Assembly (NCBI GenBank): GCA_910583815.1
Contig: CAJTZB010000126.1
Span: 1 to 7,394, forward strand
Direction: 5' to 3'
From: an uncultured Lachnospiraceae bacterium
GTDB taxonomy: Bacteria; Bacillota; Clostridia; Lachnospirales; Lachnospiraceae
Length of the DNA stretch: 7,394 nucleotides
A program made the translations under genes and the position numbers. This document shows positions 1-6,247 of this stretch, piece after piece (the stretch's first letter is position 1; each line of letters opens with the position of its first letter). The notes below the pieces were generated by a model. The model worked only from the letters and a program-made list of their open reading frames with translations. It was not told where the DNA came from and ran no database searches.

Positions 1-1646
1 TGCATCCTTCCATTCAGGGGATGCATCCGGCAAAGCTGTTAAAAAATGCGGAAGCGGCGGGAGAAATGTTATCTGCTGCAATAAAAAAGGGAGAAGCCAT
101 CCGCATTATCGGGGATTATGATGTGGATGGAATTGTATCGGTTTATGTGCTGTATAAGACGCTGCGTAGACTGGGTGCCAATGTAGACTACCGGATTCCG
201 GATCGCAAAAAGGACGGTTATGGCATTAATCTGCAGATGGCAGAAGAGGCTGCTGCAGACGGCATTCGGCTGATTCTGACCTGCGACAATGGAATTTCTG
301 CAAGGGAGCCGGTGCGTTTTGCAAAAGCGGCGAACATCAAAGTACTGATTACAGACCACCATGATATTCCGATGGAGGAAGATACCTATGGGGAAAAGCA
401 TCCGCTTTTGCCGGAAGCGGATTTGATTGTAAATCCAAAACAAGAAGGGGAGACCTATCCATATACCGGGTTATGTGGGGCAGTTGTTGCCTACAAGGTA
501 ATGTGCGTGTTGGCAGAGCAGTTTTTACAGAAAGAAAGCAGCAGCTTTATGGAACGGTTTCTTCCCTATCTTGCAATGGCAACGATTTGTGATGTGATGG
601 AACTGACCGGAGAAAACCGTATTATTGCGGCACTTGGAATGGAGGCAATGCGTAAAAGCAGGGATTTTGGAATCTGTGCCTTGATTCAGGCAAATGAACT
701 GAATCAGGAGTCAATTGGGGCATATCATGTCGGATTTATTCTTGGCCCATGTCTCAATGCATCAGGAAGACTTCTTACGGCATTAAAGGGACTGTCCCTG
801 CTGCTTTCAGAGGATGAAGAAGAAGCAAGAAAACTGGCAGAAGAGACGGTGCAGCTTAATTCTGAACGGAAAGAGCTGACTGCAAAGGGATTGGAGGAAG
901 CAATTGAAATGGTGGAAGCACAGGAGACGTTAGAGCGTGTGCTTGTGCTGTATCTGCCAAAGGTGCATGAAAGTCTGGCAGGTATTATTGCCGGAAGAGT
1001 GCGAGAGCGTTTTTATCGTCCGACCATTATTCTGACGGATGCGGAGGACGGAGTAAAAGGCTCCGGCCGTTCGGTCGAAGGATATCCAATGGCGGCGGCA
1101 CTGGCAGAATGTTCGCATCTGCTGACAATGTTTGGCGGACATCCAATGGCGGCTGGGATGTCATTGCCAAGAGAAAATGTCGGACGTCTGAGGAAAGAAC
1201 TGAATGAGCGCTGTATGATGACCGAAGAACAACTGAAAGAAAAGGTGTCAATTGATATTTTGCTGCCGTTTGGACTCGTGAATGAGCAGATGCTGTCGGA
1301 ATTAAAATACCTGGAGCCGTTTGGCAGAGGAAATCCAAAGCCGCTGTTTGCAGAAAAGAGCTTACGTGTGCTGCGTGCAATGGTGCTTGGCAAAAATGCC
1401 AACGTACTGAAACTTCAGGTAGAAAACAGGTATGGGAAGCAGTTTGATGTCATCAGCTTTGGAACTCCTGAGACGTTTGAAGAGGAAGCAAAAGAGTGCT
1501 TTGGAGAAGAACAGGTACAAAGGATGTTCCAAGGCAGAGAAAATAACGTTTGCCTGTCGATGATTTACTATCCGGATGCCAATGAATACCGAGGAACCGT
1601 AACGCTGCAGGCAGTCATGCAATATTGGAGGTTTGAAAACAGCTAA
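1..1646 (+). CDS. recJ: Single-stranded-DNA-specific 5'->3' exonuclease RecJ, 5'-truncated by window edge
   Basis: RecJ degrades single-stranded DNA 5'->3' in recombinational and mismatch repair, in the cytoplasm, using divalent metal ions. The reading frame is open from the window edge (first full codon at 3) and reads HPSIQG before the ATG at 21. That ATG lies inside the conserved region just before the DHH domain, so it is probably an internal Met and the true start is upstream. Numbering from the ATG at 21, the DHH phosphoesterase motifs are GDYDVDG (31-37), TCDNGIS (87-93), DHH (112-114) and ATICDVMEL in the next conserved block. The DHHA1 domain carries FGGHPMAAG (371-379). A RecJ-type OB fold follows, with LEPFGRGNPKP and a later FDVISFG. 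The 541 residues plus a short missing N-terminus match the usual length of about 560-580. No terminator is visible before the glyA promoter, so some read-through is possible. Confidence 0.95.
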   Translation, partial: HPSIQGMHPAKLLKNAEAAGEMLSAAIKKGEAIRIIGDYDVDGIVSVYVLYKTLRRLGANVDYRIPDRKKDGYGINLQMAEEAAADGIRLILTCDNGISAREPVRFAKAANIKVLITDHHDIPMEEDTYGEKHPLLPEADLIVNPKQEGETYPYTGLCGAVVAYKVMCVLAEQFLQKESSSFMERFLPYLAMATICDVMELTGENRIIAALGMEAMRKSRDFGICALIQANELNQESIGAYHVGFILGPCLNASGRLLTALKGLSLLLSEDEEEARKLAEETVQLNSERKELTAKGLEEAIEMVEAQETLERVLVLYLPKVHESLAGIIAGRVRERFYRPTIILTDAEDGVKGSGRSVEGYPMAAALAECSHLLTMFGGHPMAAGMSLPRENVGRLRKELNERCMMTEEQLKEKVSIDILLPFGLVNEQMLSELKYLEPFGRGNPKPLFAEKSLRVLRAMVLGKNANVLKLQVENRYGKQFDVISFGTPETFEEEAKECFGEEQVQRMFQGRENNVCLSMIYYPDANEYRGTVTLQAVMQYWRFENS

Positions 1647-1667
1647 GGGAGCAATAATAAAAAGCAG

Positions 1668-1696
1668 TGGTAAACTTGGGAAAAGTATGATATAAT
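1668..1696 (+). promoter_or_regulatory. Sigma-A type promoter for glyA, extended -10
   Basis: A perfect -10 hexamer TATAAT lies at 1691-1696, preceded by TG at 1688-1689 to give the extended form TGATATAAT. The best -35 at 17-bp spacing is TGGTAA (1668-1673), only 3 of 6 matches to TTGACA, which is tolerable because the extended -10 compensates. Transcription would start near 1702-1704, leaving a leader of about 37 nt before the glyA ATG. That leader is too short for a glycine or THF riboswitch, so control is probably at initiation. Confidence 0.75.
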
Positions 1697-1730
1697 CCAG
1701 CAAAGAACCAATGCAGTGTATTGCAGGAAT

Positions 1731-1735
1731 GGAGG
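1731..1735 (+). promoter_or_regulatory. Ribosome binding site deciding the glyA start
   Basis: GGAGG lies 4 nt before the ATG at 1740. A GTG at 1716 is in frame but has no Shine-Dalgarno sequence, and it would add eight residues (MYCRNGGS) that are not SHMT-like and would place this GGAGG inside the coding region. The ATG at 1740 is therefore preferred. Confidence 0.8.
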
Positions 1736-1739
1736 CAGC

Positions 1740-2978
1740 ATGTATTCATTTGATGAGGTGAAAGCATTTGATCCGGAACTTGCCGGAGCGATGGATTTGG
1801 AACTGGAGCGTCAGAGGGACCATATTGAACTGATTGCATCCGAAAACTTTGTGAGCAAGGCAGTGATGGCTGCTATGGGAAGCCCGCTGACGAATAAGTA
1901 TGCGGAAGGGTATCCTGCAAAGCGCTATTATGGCGGATGCGAGTATGTGGATATTGTGGAGCGGCTGGCAATTGAGAGAGTGGAAGAGCTGTATGGCTGC
2001 ACGTATGCAAACGTTCAGCCGCATTCCGGTGCACAGGCTAATATGGCAGTGTTTTTTGCACTGTTAAAGCCGGGCGATACGGTGCTTGGTATGAATCTTG
2101 CGCATGGCGGGCATCTGTCGCATGGAAGCCCTGTAAATTTTTCAGGCTCTTATTTTAAGATTGTGCCTTATGGTGTCAATGATGATGGCTATATCGATTA
2201 TGACGAGGTGCTTCGTATTGCAAAGGAGGCACGGCCAAAGTTAATTATTGCAGGCGCAAGTGCTTATGCCAGAGAAATCGATTTCAAGCGTTTCCGCGAA
2301 ATTGCAGATGAAGTTGGGGCATATCTGATGGTAGATATGGCTCATATTGCCGGGCTGATTGCCGGAGGGGTGCACCAGTCACCGATTCCGTATGCCCATG
2401 TGACTACCTCCACAACGCATAAGACGCTGCGCGGGCCAAGAGGCGGATTGATTTTGTCATCCGCAGAGTTTGCAGAGGAGCATAAGTTAAATAAAAGCGT
2501 TTTTCCGGGAATTCAGGGCGGCCCATTGATGCATGTGATTGCAGCAAAGGCAGTCTGCTTTAAAGAGGCATTGCAGCCGGAATTTAAAGTATATGCACAG
2601 AATATTGTGAAAAATGCGGCAGTGCTTGCAGACGGTCTGGTAAAACGCGGATTCCGTCTTGTGTCCGGCGGTACGGATAACCACTTAATGCTGGTTGATT
2701 TGCAGAGCATGGGAGTGACCGGAAAGGAAGCAGAAAAGCTGTTGGATGCGGTGAACATCACCTGTAATAAAAATGCAATTCCTAATGACCCGGCGTCTCC
2801 GTTTGTGACAAGCGGTATCCGGCTTGGTTCCGCTGCTGTTACAACAAGGGGCTTTGATGAAGCAGATATGGATAAGACTGCAGAGGCAATCAGTCTTGCT
2901 ATTTCTGGGAAGGAAGCTGCGGCAGAACAGGTGAAGGACATCGTAGAGACGCTGACAAAAAGGCATCCGCTGTACTAG
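1740..2978 (+). CDS. glyA: Serine hydroxymethyltransferase (SHMT)
   Basis: A PLP-dependent cytoplasmic enzyme that interconverts serine + tetrahydrofolate with glycine + 5,10-methylene-THF, the main entry of one-carbon units for purine, thymidylate and methionine synthesis. From the ATG at 1740 the protein is 412 residues, close to the 412-420 usual for bacterial SHMT. Recognisable blocks are IELIASENF near the N-terminus, NKYAEGYP and RYYGG (substrate and cofactor contacts), QPHSGAQAN, HLSHG, VDMAHIAGL with Asp199 and His202, and TTSTTHKTLRGPRGG with the PLP-binding lysine at residue 228 (codon 2421-2423). The C-terminal part includes the SGIRLGSAAVTTRG block typical of SHMT. Nothing appears truncated or mutated. 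It has its own promoter and is followed by trmO after 34 nt with no convincing terminator, so it probably leads an operon. Confidence 0.98.
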   Translation: MYSFDEVKAFDPELAGAMDLELERQRDHIELIASENFVSKAVMAAMGSPLTNKYAEGYPAKRYYGGCEYVDIVERLAIERVEELYGCTYANVQPHSGAQANMAVFFALLKPGDTVLGMNLAHGGHLSHGSPVNFSGSYFKIVPYGVNDDGYIDYDEVLRIAKEARPKLIIAGASAYAREIDFKRFREIADEVGAYLMVDMAHIAGLIAGGVHQSPIPYAHVTTSTTHKTLRGPRGGLILSSAEFAEEHKLNKSVFPGIQGGPLMHVIAAKAVCFKEALQPEFKVYAQNIVKNAAVLADGLVKRGFRLVSGGTDNHLMLVDLQSMGVTGKEAEKLLDAVNITCNKNAIPNDPASPFVTSGIRLGSAAVTTRGFDEADMDKTAEAISLAISGKEAAAEQVKDIVETLTKRHPLY

Positions 2979-3000
2979 GGAATCAGCAGTTCCTGAGAGA

Positions 3001-3006
3001 AGGGAG
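3001..3006 (+). promoter_or_regulatory. Ribosome binding site deciding the TTG start of trmO
   Basis: AGGGAG (within GAAGGGAG) ends 6 nt before a TTG at 3013. No in-frame ATG lies between the glyA stop and the conserved TrmO core, and the first ATG inside the frame falls at residue 80, within the conserved core. The TTG with well-placed Shine-Dalgarno is therefore the start. Confidence 0.8.
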
Positions 3007-3012
3007 CATTTT

Positions 3013-3684
3013 TTGGACATCATTGCGCATATCCATAACGATTATACTGAAAAATTTGGGATTCCACGTCAAAGCGGTCTTGTGGAAGGACGTTCAGAGA
3101 TTATATTTTGCCCGAAATACCGAACCCCGGATGCATTCCGGGGGCTGGAAGGCTATTCTCATCTGTGGCTTCTGTGGGAGTTTTCGGAAGCAGTCAGAGA
3201 AGCGTGGTCTCCGACGGTGCGCCCGCCGCGGCTTGGCGGAAATACGCGTATGGGTGTGTTTGCTACACGTTCTCCGTTCCGCCCAAATCCAATTGGGTTA
3301 AGCTGCGTCGGACTGGAGCGCATAGAATTTACAAAGGACAGGGGGCCGGTGTTATTTGTATCCGGTGCGGATCTGATGAACGGCACCCCGATTTTTGATA
3401 TTAAGCCATACTTACCATATACAGACAGCAGACCGGAGGCAACTGCCGGCTTTGCCGCGCAGGAAGATAAGCTGCTGTCGGTATGTGTACCGGACGAACT
3501 GCTTTCCAAAATTCCGGAAGAAAAGCAGGAGTGTCTGCGCAGTGTGCTGGCACAGGATCCGCGTCCGAGATACCAGAATTCATCCGGACGGATTTATAAG
3601 ATGAGTTACGGCGGTTTTGAAATCTGGTTTACGGTAGAGGGAGACAGGCTGCAGGTTTGCAATGTTCTGCTGCTTGATCAGTAA
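3013..3684 (+). CDS. trmO: tRNA (N6-threonylcarbamoyladenosine(37)-N6)-methyltransferase TrmO
   Basis: TrmO (formerly TsaA/YaeB/VirR family) uses S-adenosylmethionine to methylate t6A37 to m6t6A in ANN-decoding tRNAs, which affects decoding and attenuation of threonine-related codons. It is a beta-barrel SAM enzyme unlike Rossmann methyltransferases. The 223-residue product carries the family blocks in order: FRGLEGYSHLWLLWEF (42-57), RPPRLGGN (70-77), MGVFATRSPFRPNPIGLS (80-97), DLMNGTPIFDIKPYLPYTDS (120-139) and a C-terminal LAQDPRPRYQ (179-188) followed by GGFEIWF. Length is near that of E. coli YaeB (about 235). Translation starts at TTG. The gene sits 34 nt after glyA and 49 nt before the DUF362 gene, all on one strand, so it is probably co-transcribed. 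Function is assigned from family; the motifs are near-complete. Confidence 0.93.
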   Translation: MDIIAHIHNDYTEKFGIPRQSGLVEGRSEIIFCPKYRTPDAFRGLEGYSHLWLLWEFSEAVREAWSPTVRPPRLGGNTRMGVFATRSPFRPNPIGLSCVGLERIEFTKDRGPVLFVSGADLMNGTPIFDIKPYLPYTDSRPEATAGFAAQEDKLLSVCVPDELLSKIPEEKQECLRSVLAQDPRPRYQNSSGRIYKMSYGGFEIWFTVEGDRLQVCNVLLLDQ

Positions 3685-3705
3685 AGAAGCAGAAATAAAA
3701 CAGAA

Positions 3706-3714
3706 TGATATATT
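3706..3714 (+). promoter_or_regulatory. Possible internal extended -10 before the DUF362 gene
   Basis: TGATATATT has TG at 3706-3707 and a -10-like TATATT (5 of 6) at 3709-3714. At 16-18 bp spacing there is no good -35. If used, transcription would start around 3721, giving a leader of about 13 nt holding only the GGAGGG. AT-rich chance occurrence is quite possible. Confidence 0.3.
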
Positions 3715-3721
3715 TGGAAAC

Positions 3722-3727
3722 GGAGGG
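3722..3727 (+). promoter_or_regulatory. Ribosome binding site deciding the DUF362 start
   Basis: GGAGGG is 6 nt before the ATG at 3734. The longer in-frame start at 3662 would overlap the end of trmO, has no Shine-Dalgarno sequence and would add 24 residues unlike the family. The ATG at 3734 is the supported start. Confidence 0.85.
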
Positions 3728-3733
3728 TTTAGA

Positions 3734-4603
3734 ATGAAGTCAAAGGTTTGGTTTTCGAGGACAATTACACCAGAGAAAGTATTGGAACTTTATAAACTGA
3801 TGCAGAAGCAGCTTCCGGGAAAGGTTGCAGTCAAGGTGCATTCCGGAGAGAAGGGAAACCAGAACTTTTTGCGTCCGGATTTCTGGAAGCCGTTAATTGG
3901 ATTTACCGGCGGCACTGTGGTAGAGTGCAATACTGCATATGAAGGAAGCCGTGATACGACGGCAAAGCATATGGAAACGATGCGTCTGCATGGGTGGAAG
4001 GACAGTTTCCCGATAGATATTATGGATGCAGAGCAGCCGGATTTAGAGCTTGATATTCCAAAAGGCCTGAAAATCCATAAAAATTATGTCGGCAGGCATT
4101 TGGAGAATTATGATTCGATGCTTGTGCTGTCGCATTTCAAGGGGCATCCGATGGGTGGCTACGGCGGAGCAATCAAGCAGCTTTCCATTGGAGTTGCATC
4201 TTCCTATGGCAAGGCGTATATCCACGGCGCAGGTGAGGTAGAGGAGATCTGGACATCTGACCATGATTCTTTTCTGGAATCTATGGCAGATGCAGCGTCC
4301 TCGGTTGCAGAATATTTCAATGGGAATATTGCTTATGTCAATGTTATGAAGAACATGTCGGTAGACTGTGACTGCTGTGCCGTAGCAGAAGACCCATGCA
4401 TGAAAGACATCGGCATTTTAGTGTCTCTGGACCCTGTTGCAATTGATCAGGCATGTCTTGACCTTGTATATGCGGCAAAGGACGACCCAGGCCAGGCACA
4501 CTTGTTGGAGCGTATTGAAAGCAGGAACGGAGTGCATACGATAGAAGCTGCGGCAAAGCTTGGGTTTGGCTCAAGAGAATATGAACTGACAGAAGTGAAA
4601 TAA
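3734..4603 (+). CDS. DUF362 domain protein, ferredoxin-less form, function unknown
   Basis: The 289-residue product, from the ATG at 3734, looks like a DUF362 family member. Supporting blocks are VAVKVHSGEKGN near the N-terminus, VVECNTAYEGSR, MLVLSHFKGHPMGGYGGAIKQLSIG (129-153; quoted here only as a location, key residues His134, Lys136, His138, Gly141-142, Gly144-145, Lys148), and a C-terminal KDIGILVSLDPVAIDQACLDLV. Many DUF362 proteins carry a CxxCxxC ferredoxin insert; this one does not. It has instead a short cysteine cluster, CDCC at 212-215 and Cys222, just before KDIGI, which might bind a metal or Fe-S centre. No signal peptide or membrane helix is seen, so it is probably cytoplasmic. 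The family has no established biochemical role known to me, and I do not assign one. It is the last gene of the glyA-trmO cluster, before a strong hairpin. Confidence 0.82.
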   Translation: MKSKVWFSRTITPEKVLELYKLMQKQLPGKVAVKVHSGEKGNQNFLRPDFWKPLIGFTGGTVVECNTAYEGSRDTTAKHMETMRLHGWKDSFPIDIMDAEQPDLELDIPKGLKIHKNYVGRHLENYDSMLVLSHFKGHPMGGYGGAIKQLSIGVASSYGKAYIHGAGEVEEIWTSDHDSFLESMADAASSVAEYFNGNIAYVNVMKNMSVDCDCCAVAEDPCMKDIGILVSLDPVAIDQACLDLVYAAKDDPGQAHLLERIESRNGVHTIEAAAKLGFGSREYELTEVK

Positions 4604-4606
4604 ATT

Positions 4607-4628
4607 GGTAAAAACGTACTTTTTCACC
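4607..4628. repeat. 22-bp imperfect DNA palindrome just after the DUF362 stop
   Basis: GGTAAAAACGTACTTTTTCACC is symmetric at 9 of 11 pairs (mismatches at pairs 4 and 9). The centre is a GTAC, so an RNA hairpin would have an unfavourable loop; a protein-binding dyad is more natural than a terminator. Chance is possible because the arms are mostly A/T runs. Confidence 0.35.
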
Positions 4629-4648
4629 TCCTTGGAGGGCAAATATGC

Positions 4649-4691
4649 AAAGGAACAGAGAATTCCGCAAAGCGGAATTCTTTGTTCCTTT
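4649..4691 (+). terminator. Long hairpin terminator after glyA-trmO-DUF362
   Basis: The arms 4649-4668 and 4672-4691 are complementary over 20 bp with one G-U wobble and an AAA loop (4669-4671). The inner GC-rich core is GAATTCCGC-AAA-GCGGAATTC, followed by the U-rich TTTGTTCCTTT, which fits intrinsic termination after the DUF362 gene. The A-rich left arm makes function on the opposite strand possible too. The hairpin ends only 19 nt before the ATG at 4711 of the next gene. Confidence 0.8.
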
Positions 4692-4696
4692 ATAAG
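4691..4696 (+). promoter_or_regulatory. Candidate -10 for the S41 peptidase gene
   Basis: TATAAG matches TATAAT at 5 of 6 and abuts the hairpin. The expected -35 window falls in the hairpin loop and right arm and holds no TTGACA-like hexamer. If used, transcription would begin about 8 nt before the ATG at 4711, giving an almost leaderless message. No better promoter was found between 4604 and 4710, so the call is weak. Confidence 0.25.
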
Positions 4697-4710
4697 AAAG
4701 TGTTGAAGGT

Positions 4711-6189
4711 ATGAGAATCAAAACAAGAACGATGAAAATAATGAGTCTGTTGCTGCTATGCTTTGCTGCTGTTCTGACATTCGTGCTTATTCCTATAAAT
4801 CTATGTTACGTTAATTTTCCGGAATGGGTTACTGCTTTGCTGAGTGTTGCTTTTTGTGTTGGCCTTATGGCATATTTCTTGTTTTTCAGGCCAAAGCTTG
4901 TTACGAAAATAGCCCTGTCTGTAATATTTGGGATAGCTGCTGTAATCTGTTCACTTTCCCCATATCTTATTCCCTACTGGAACTCTTACACTTTCAAAGA
5001 CTATAATGGTACAATATTGGATTATGACGAAGTGATTTCATATAAAGCGGCCAAGGAAGATTTTGATTCTTTGAAGTGCTATCTAAAGAGGACACACCCT
5101 ATGTTTATAGATGGACTTACTCAAGAAGTTGAAAATGCCTATATACTGTCTTTGGAAAGATTAAAGAATTTGGGTGAAATTACCGTGAACGATTTACGGC
5201 GTGAAATTCAGACGGTTTTGCATCATGTGGGCGATGCGCACACTACAACCTACAACAGCTATCCAAGCGATACTTACTTAAAGGCCTATCCGCAAAAAAG
5301 CAGTGAAGGCTATGAGATAACAAAGCTATGTGGAAAAACAGTAAAGCAATTTTTTGAGGACGCGAAGCCATATTATTGTTATGAGACAGAGGATTGGATA
5401 AGCATTGATTTAGCCAGCCTTGCGACGCTTGATTTTTTGGGATATTCCGAGCCGTTTACATACGAATGGTCTGATGGTGAAAGAGTGATACAGGAAACTT
5501 ACACGGCAGACAACTTTGTTGATTGGGAAGCATTTGTGGAAATTAGCAACGGATATAATGCACCTGACGAGCCCAAAGATTTTGTTTATTATGATATTGA
5601 TGAGCAAAAGAGCCTTGCCATTCTTACTCTTACTCAGTGCAACTACAATCAGGCCTATATTGATTGTGTAAAGGCAATGTTTGCTGAAATAAAGCGAAAG
5701 AATATCAAGAACGTTGTGGTGGATTTGCGTGGAAACGGCGGCGGCAGTTCGATGGTTGGCAATGAATTTATAAAATATCTTCCGGTTGATTGTTATTTTG
5801 ATGGACCCTATGATTGGCGTTGGGGCTTCCTTAGTATTCATCGGAACGGAAAAACCACGAACTCGCGATATGAAAATCTGACGTTTGAGGGGCAGGTCTA
5901 TATTTTAACGGATAGCGGTTCTTTTTCATCAGCAAAAGATTTTGCTATGCTTATACAGGACAACCATTTGGGCAAAATCATAGGAGAGCCTTCGGCGAAC
6001 TCTGTAAACGGCTATGGTGAAGTGGTTTATTTCTACTTGCCAAATACAGGACTGTTTGCGCAAGTATCCACAAAAAAATGGTATCGTATTGATGAAACGA
6101 ATATGGACAATTATGTTATGCCTGATTATCCTTGTAAAAGTGAGGACTGTTTGGGGAAACTTTATGAAATAATGGATGCGCATGAATGA
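4711..6189 (+). CDS. Membrane-anchored S41-family (C-terminal processing-like) peptidase, dyad lysine substituted
   Basis: The 492-residue product starts with a basic N-terminus (MRIKTRTMK) and three hydrophobic segments at about 11-31, 39-59 and 63-84. With positive-inside orientation the rest would be extracytoplasmic. An S41 N-terminal helical region follows, with LKRTHPMF (125-132) and GDAHTTTY (174-181). The peptidase core has VVVDLRGNGGGSS (335-347, oxyanion region) and TDSGSFSSAKD, where Ser406 aligns with the nucleophile Ser430 of E. coli Tsp. The Tsp lysine (Lys455) is 25 residues on; here position 431, inside GEPSANSVNGYGE, is Ser. No clear PDZ domain is seen. The likely role is cleavage or binding of envelope proteins, but activity is uncertain. 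The start is unclear: GAAGG (4705-4709) is only 1 nt from the ATG at 4711, and ATGs at 4732 and 4741 also lack good sites. Composition is AT-richer than neighbours. Confidence 0.82.
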   Translation: MRIKTRTMKIMSLLLLCFAAVLTFVLIPINLCYVNFPEWVTALLSVAFCVGLMAYFLFFRPKLVTKIALSVIFGIAAVICSLSPYLIPYWNSYTFKDYNGTILDYDEVISYKAAKEDFDSLKCYLKRTHPMFIDGLTQEVENAYILSLERLKNLGEITVNDLRREIQTVLHHVGDAHTTTYNSYPSDTYLKAYPQKSSEGYEITKLCGKTVKQFFEDAKPYYCYETEDWISIDLASLATLDFLGYSEPFTYEWSDGERVIQETYTADNFVDWEAFVEISNGYNAPDEPKDFVYYDIDEQKSLAILTLTQCNYNQAYIDCVKAMFAEIKRKNIKNVVVDLRGNGGGSSMVGNEFIKYLPVDCYFDGPYDWRWGFLSIHRNGKTTNSRYENLTFEGQVYILTDSGSFSSAKDFAMLIQDNHLGKIIGEPSANSVNGYGEVVYFYLPNTGLFAQVSTKKWYRIDETNMDNYVMPDYPCKSEDCLGKLYEIMDAHE

Positions 6190-6195
6190 GAAAAT

Positions 6196-6230
6196 AAAAG
6201 CTCTTGGATGGTTTATCCAGGAGCTTTTTT
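6196..6230. terminator. Bidirectional terminator between convergent S41 and ABC-F genes
   Basis: Arms 6196-6209 and 6215-6228 pair over 14 bp with one U-G wobble around a GGTTT loop (6210-6214). On the + strand it ends in TTTTTT (6225-6230). On the - strand the hairpin is followed by TTTTATTTT. It lies 7 nt after the S41 stop and 18 nt past the ABC-F stop, so it serves both converging transcripts. Confidence 0.9.
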
Positions 6231-6247
6231 CCTTATTCACAGCAATT

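Noticed and set aside
1084..1153. Exact 13-bp direct repeat ATCCAATGGCGGC at 1084-1096 and 1141-1153 inside recJ
   Set aside because: Both copies are in the same frame and encode PMAA-type residues of the DHHA1 region (YPMAAA and HPMAAG). The coding motif explains it; no sign of a mobile or regulatory repeat.
1013..1402. Open - strand frames opposite recJ and glyA
   Set aside because: They are antisense to strongly conserved coding regions, have no ribosome binding site of note and no recognisable domain.
1703..1739. Possible riboswitch in the glyA leader
   Set aside because: About 37 nt between the predicted transcript start and the ATG is too short for glycine, THF or SAM aptamers, and only 4-bp pairings are present.
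2979..2994. Short inverted repeat GGAA-TTCC between glyA and trmO as a possible terminator
   Set aside because: The stem is only 4 bp with a 7-nt loop and no U-tract follows directly. Too weak to stop transcription.
4630..4640. GGAGG-type sequence at 4634-4639 as a ribosome binding site for a small gene
   Set aside because: The only near ATG is 4645-4647, and the frame from it runs through the hairpin with no recognisable protein. The CCTCC/GGAGG pair also has a 2-nt loop, so it is not a stable hairpin.
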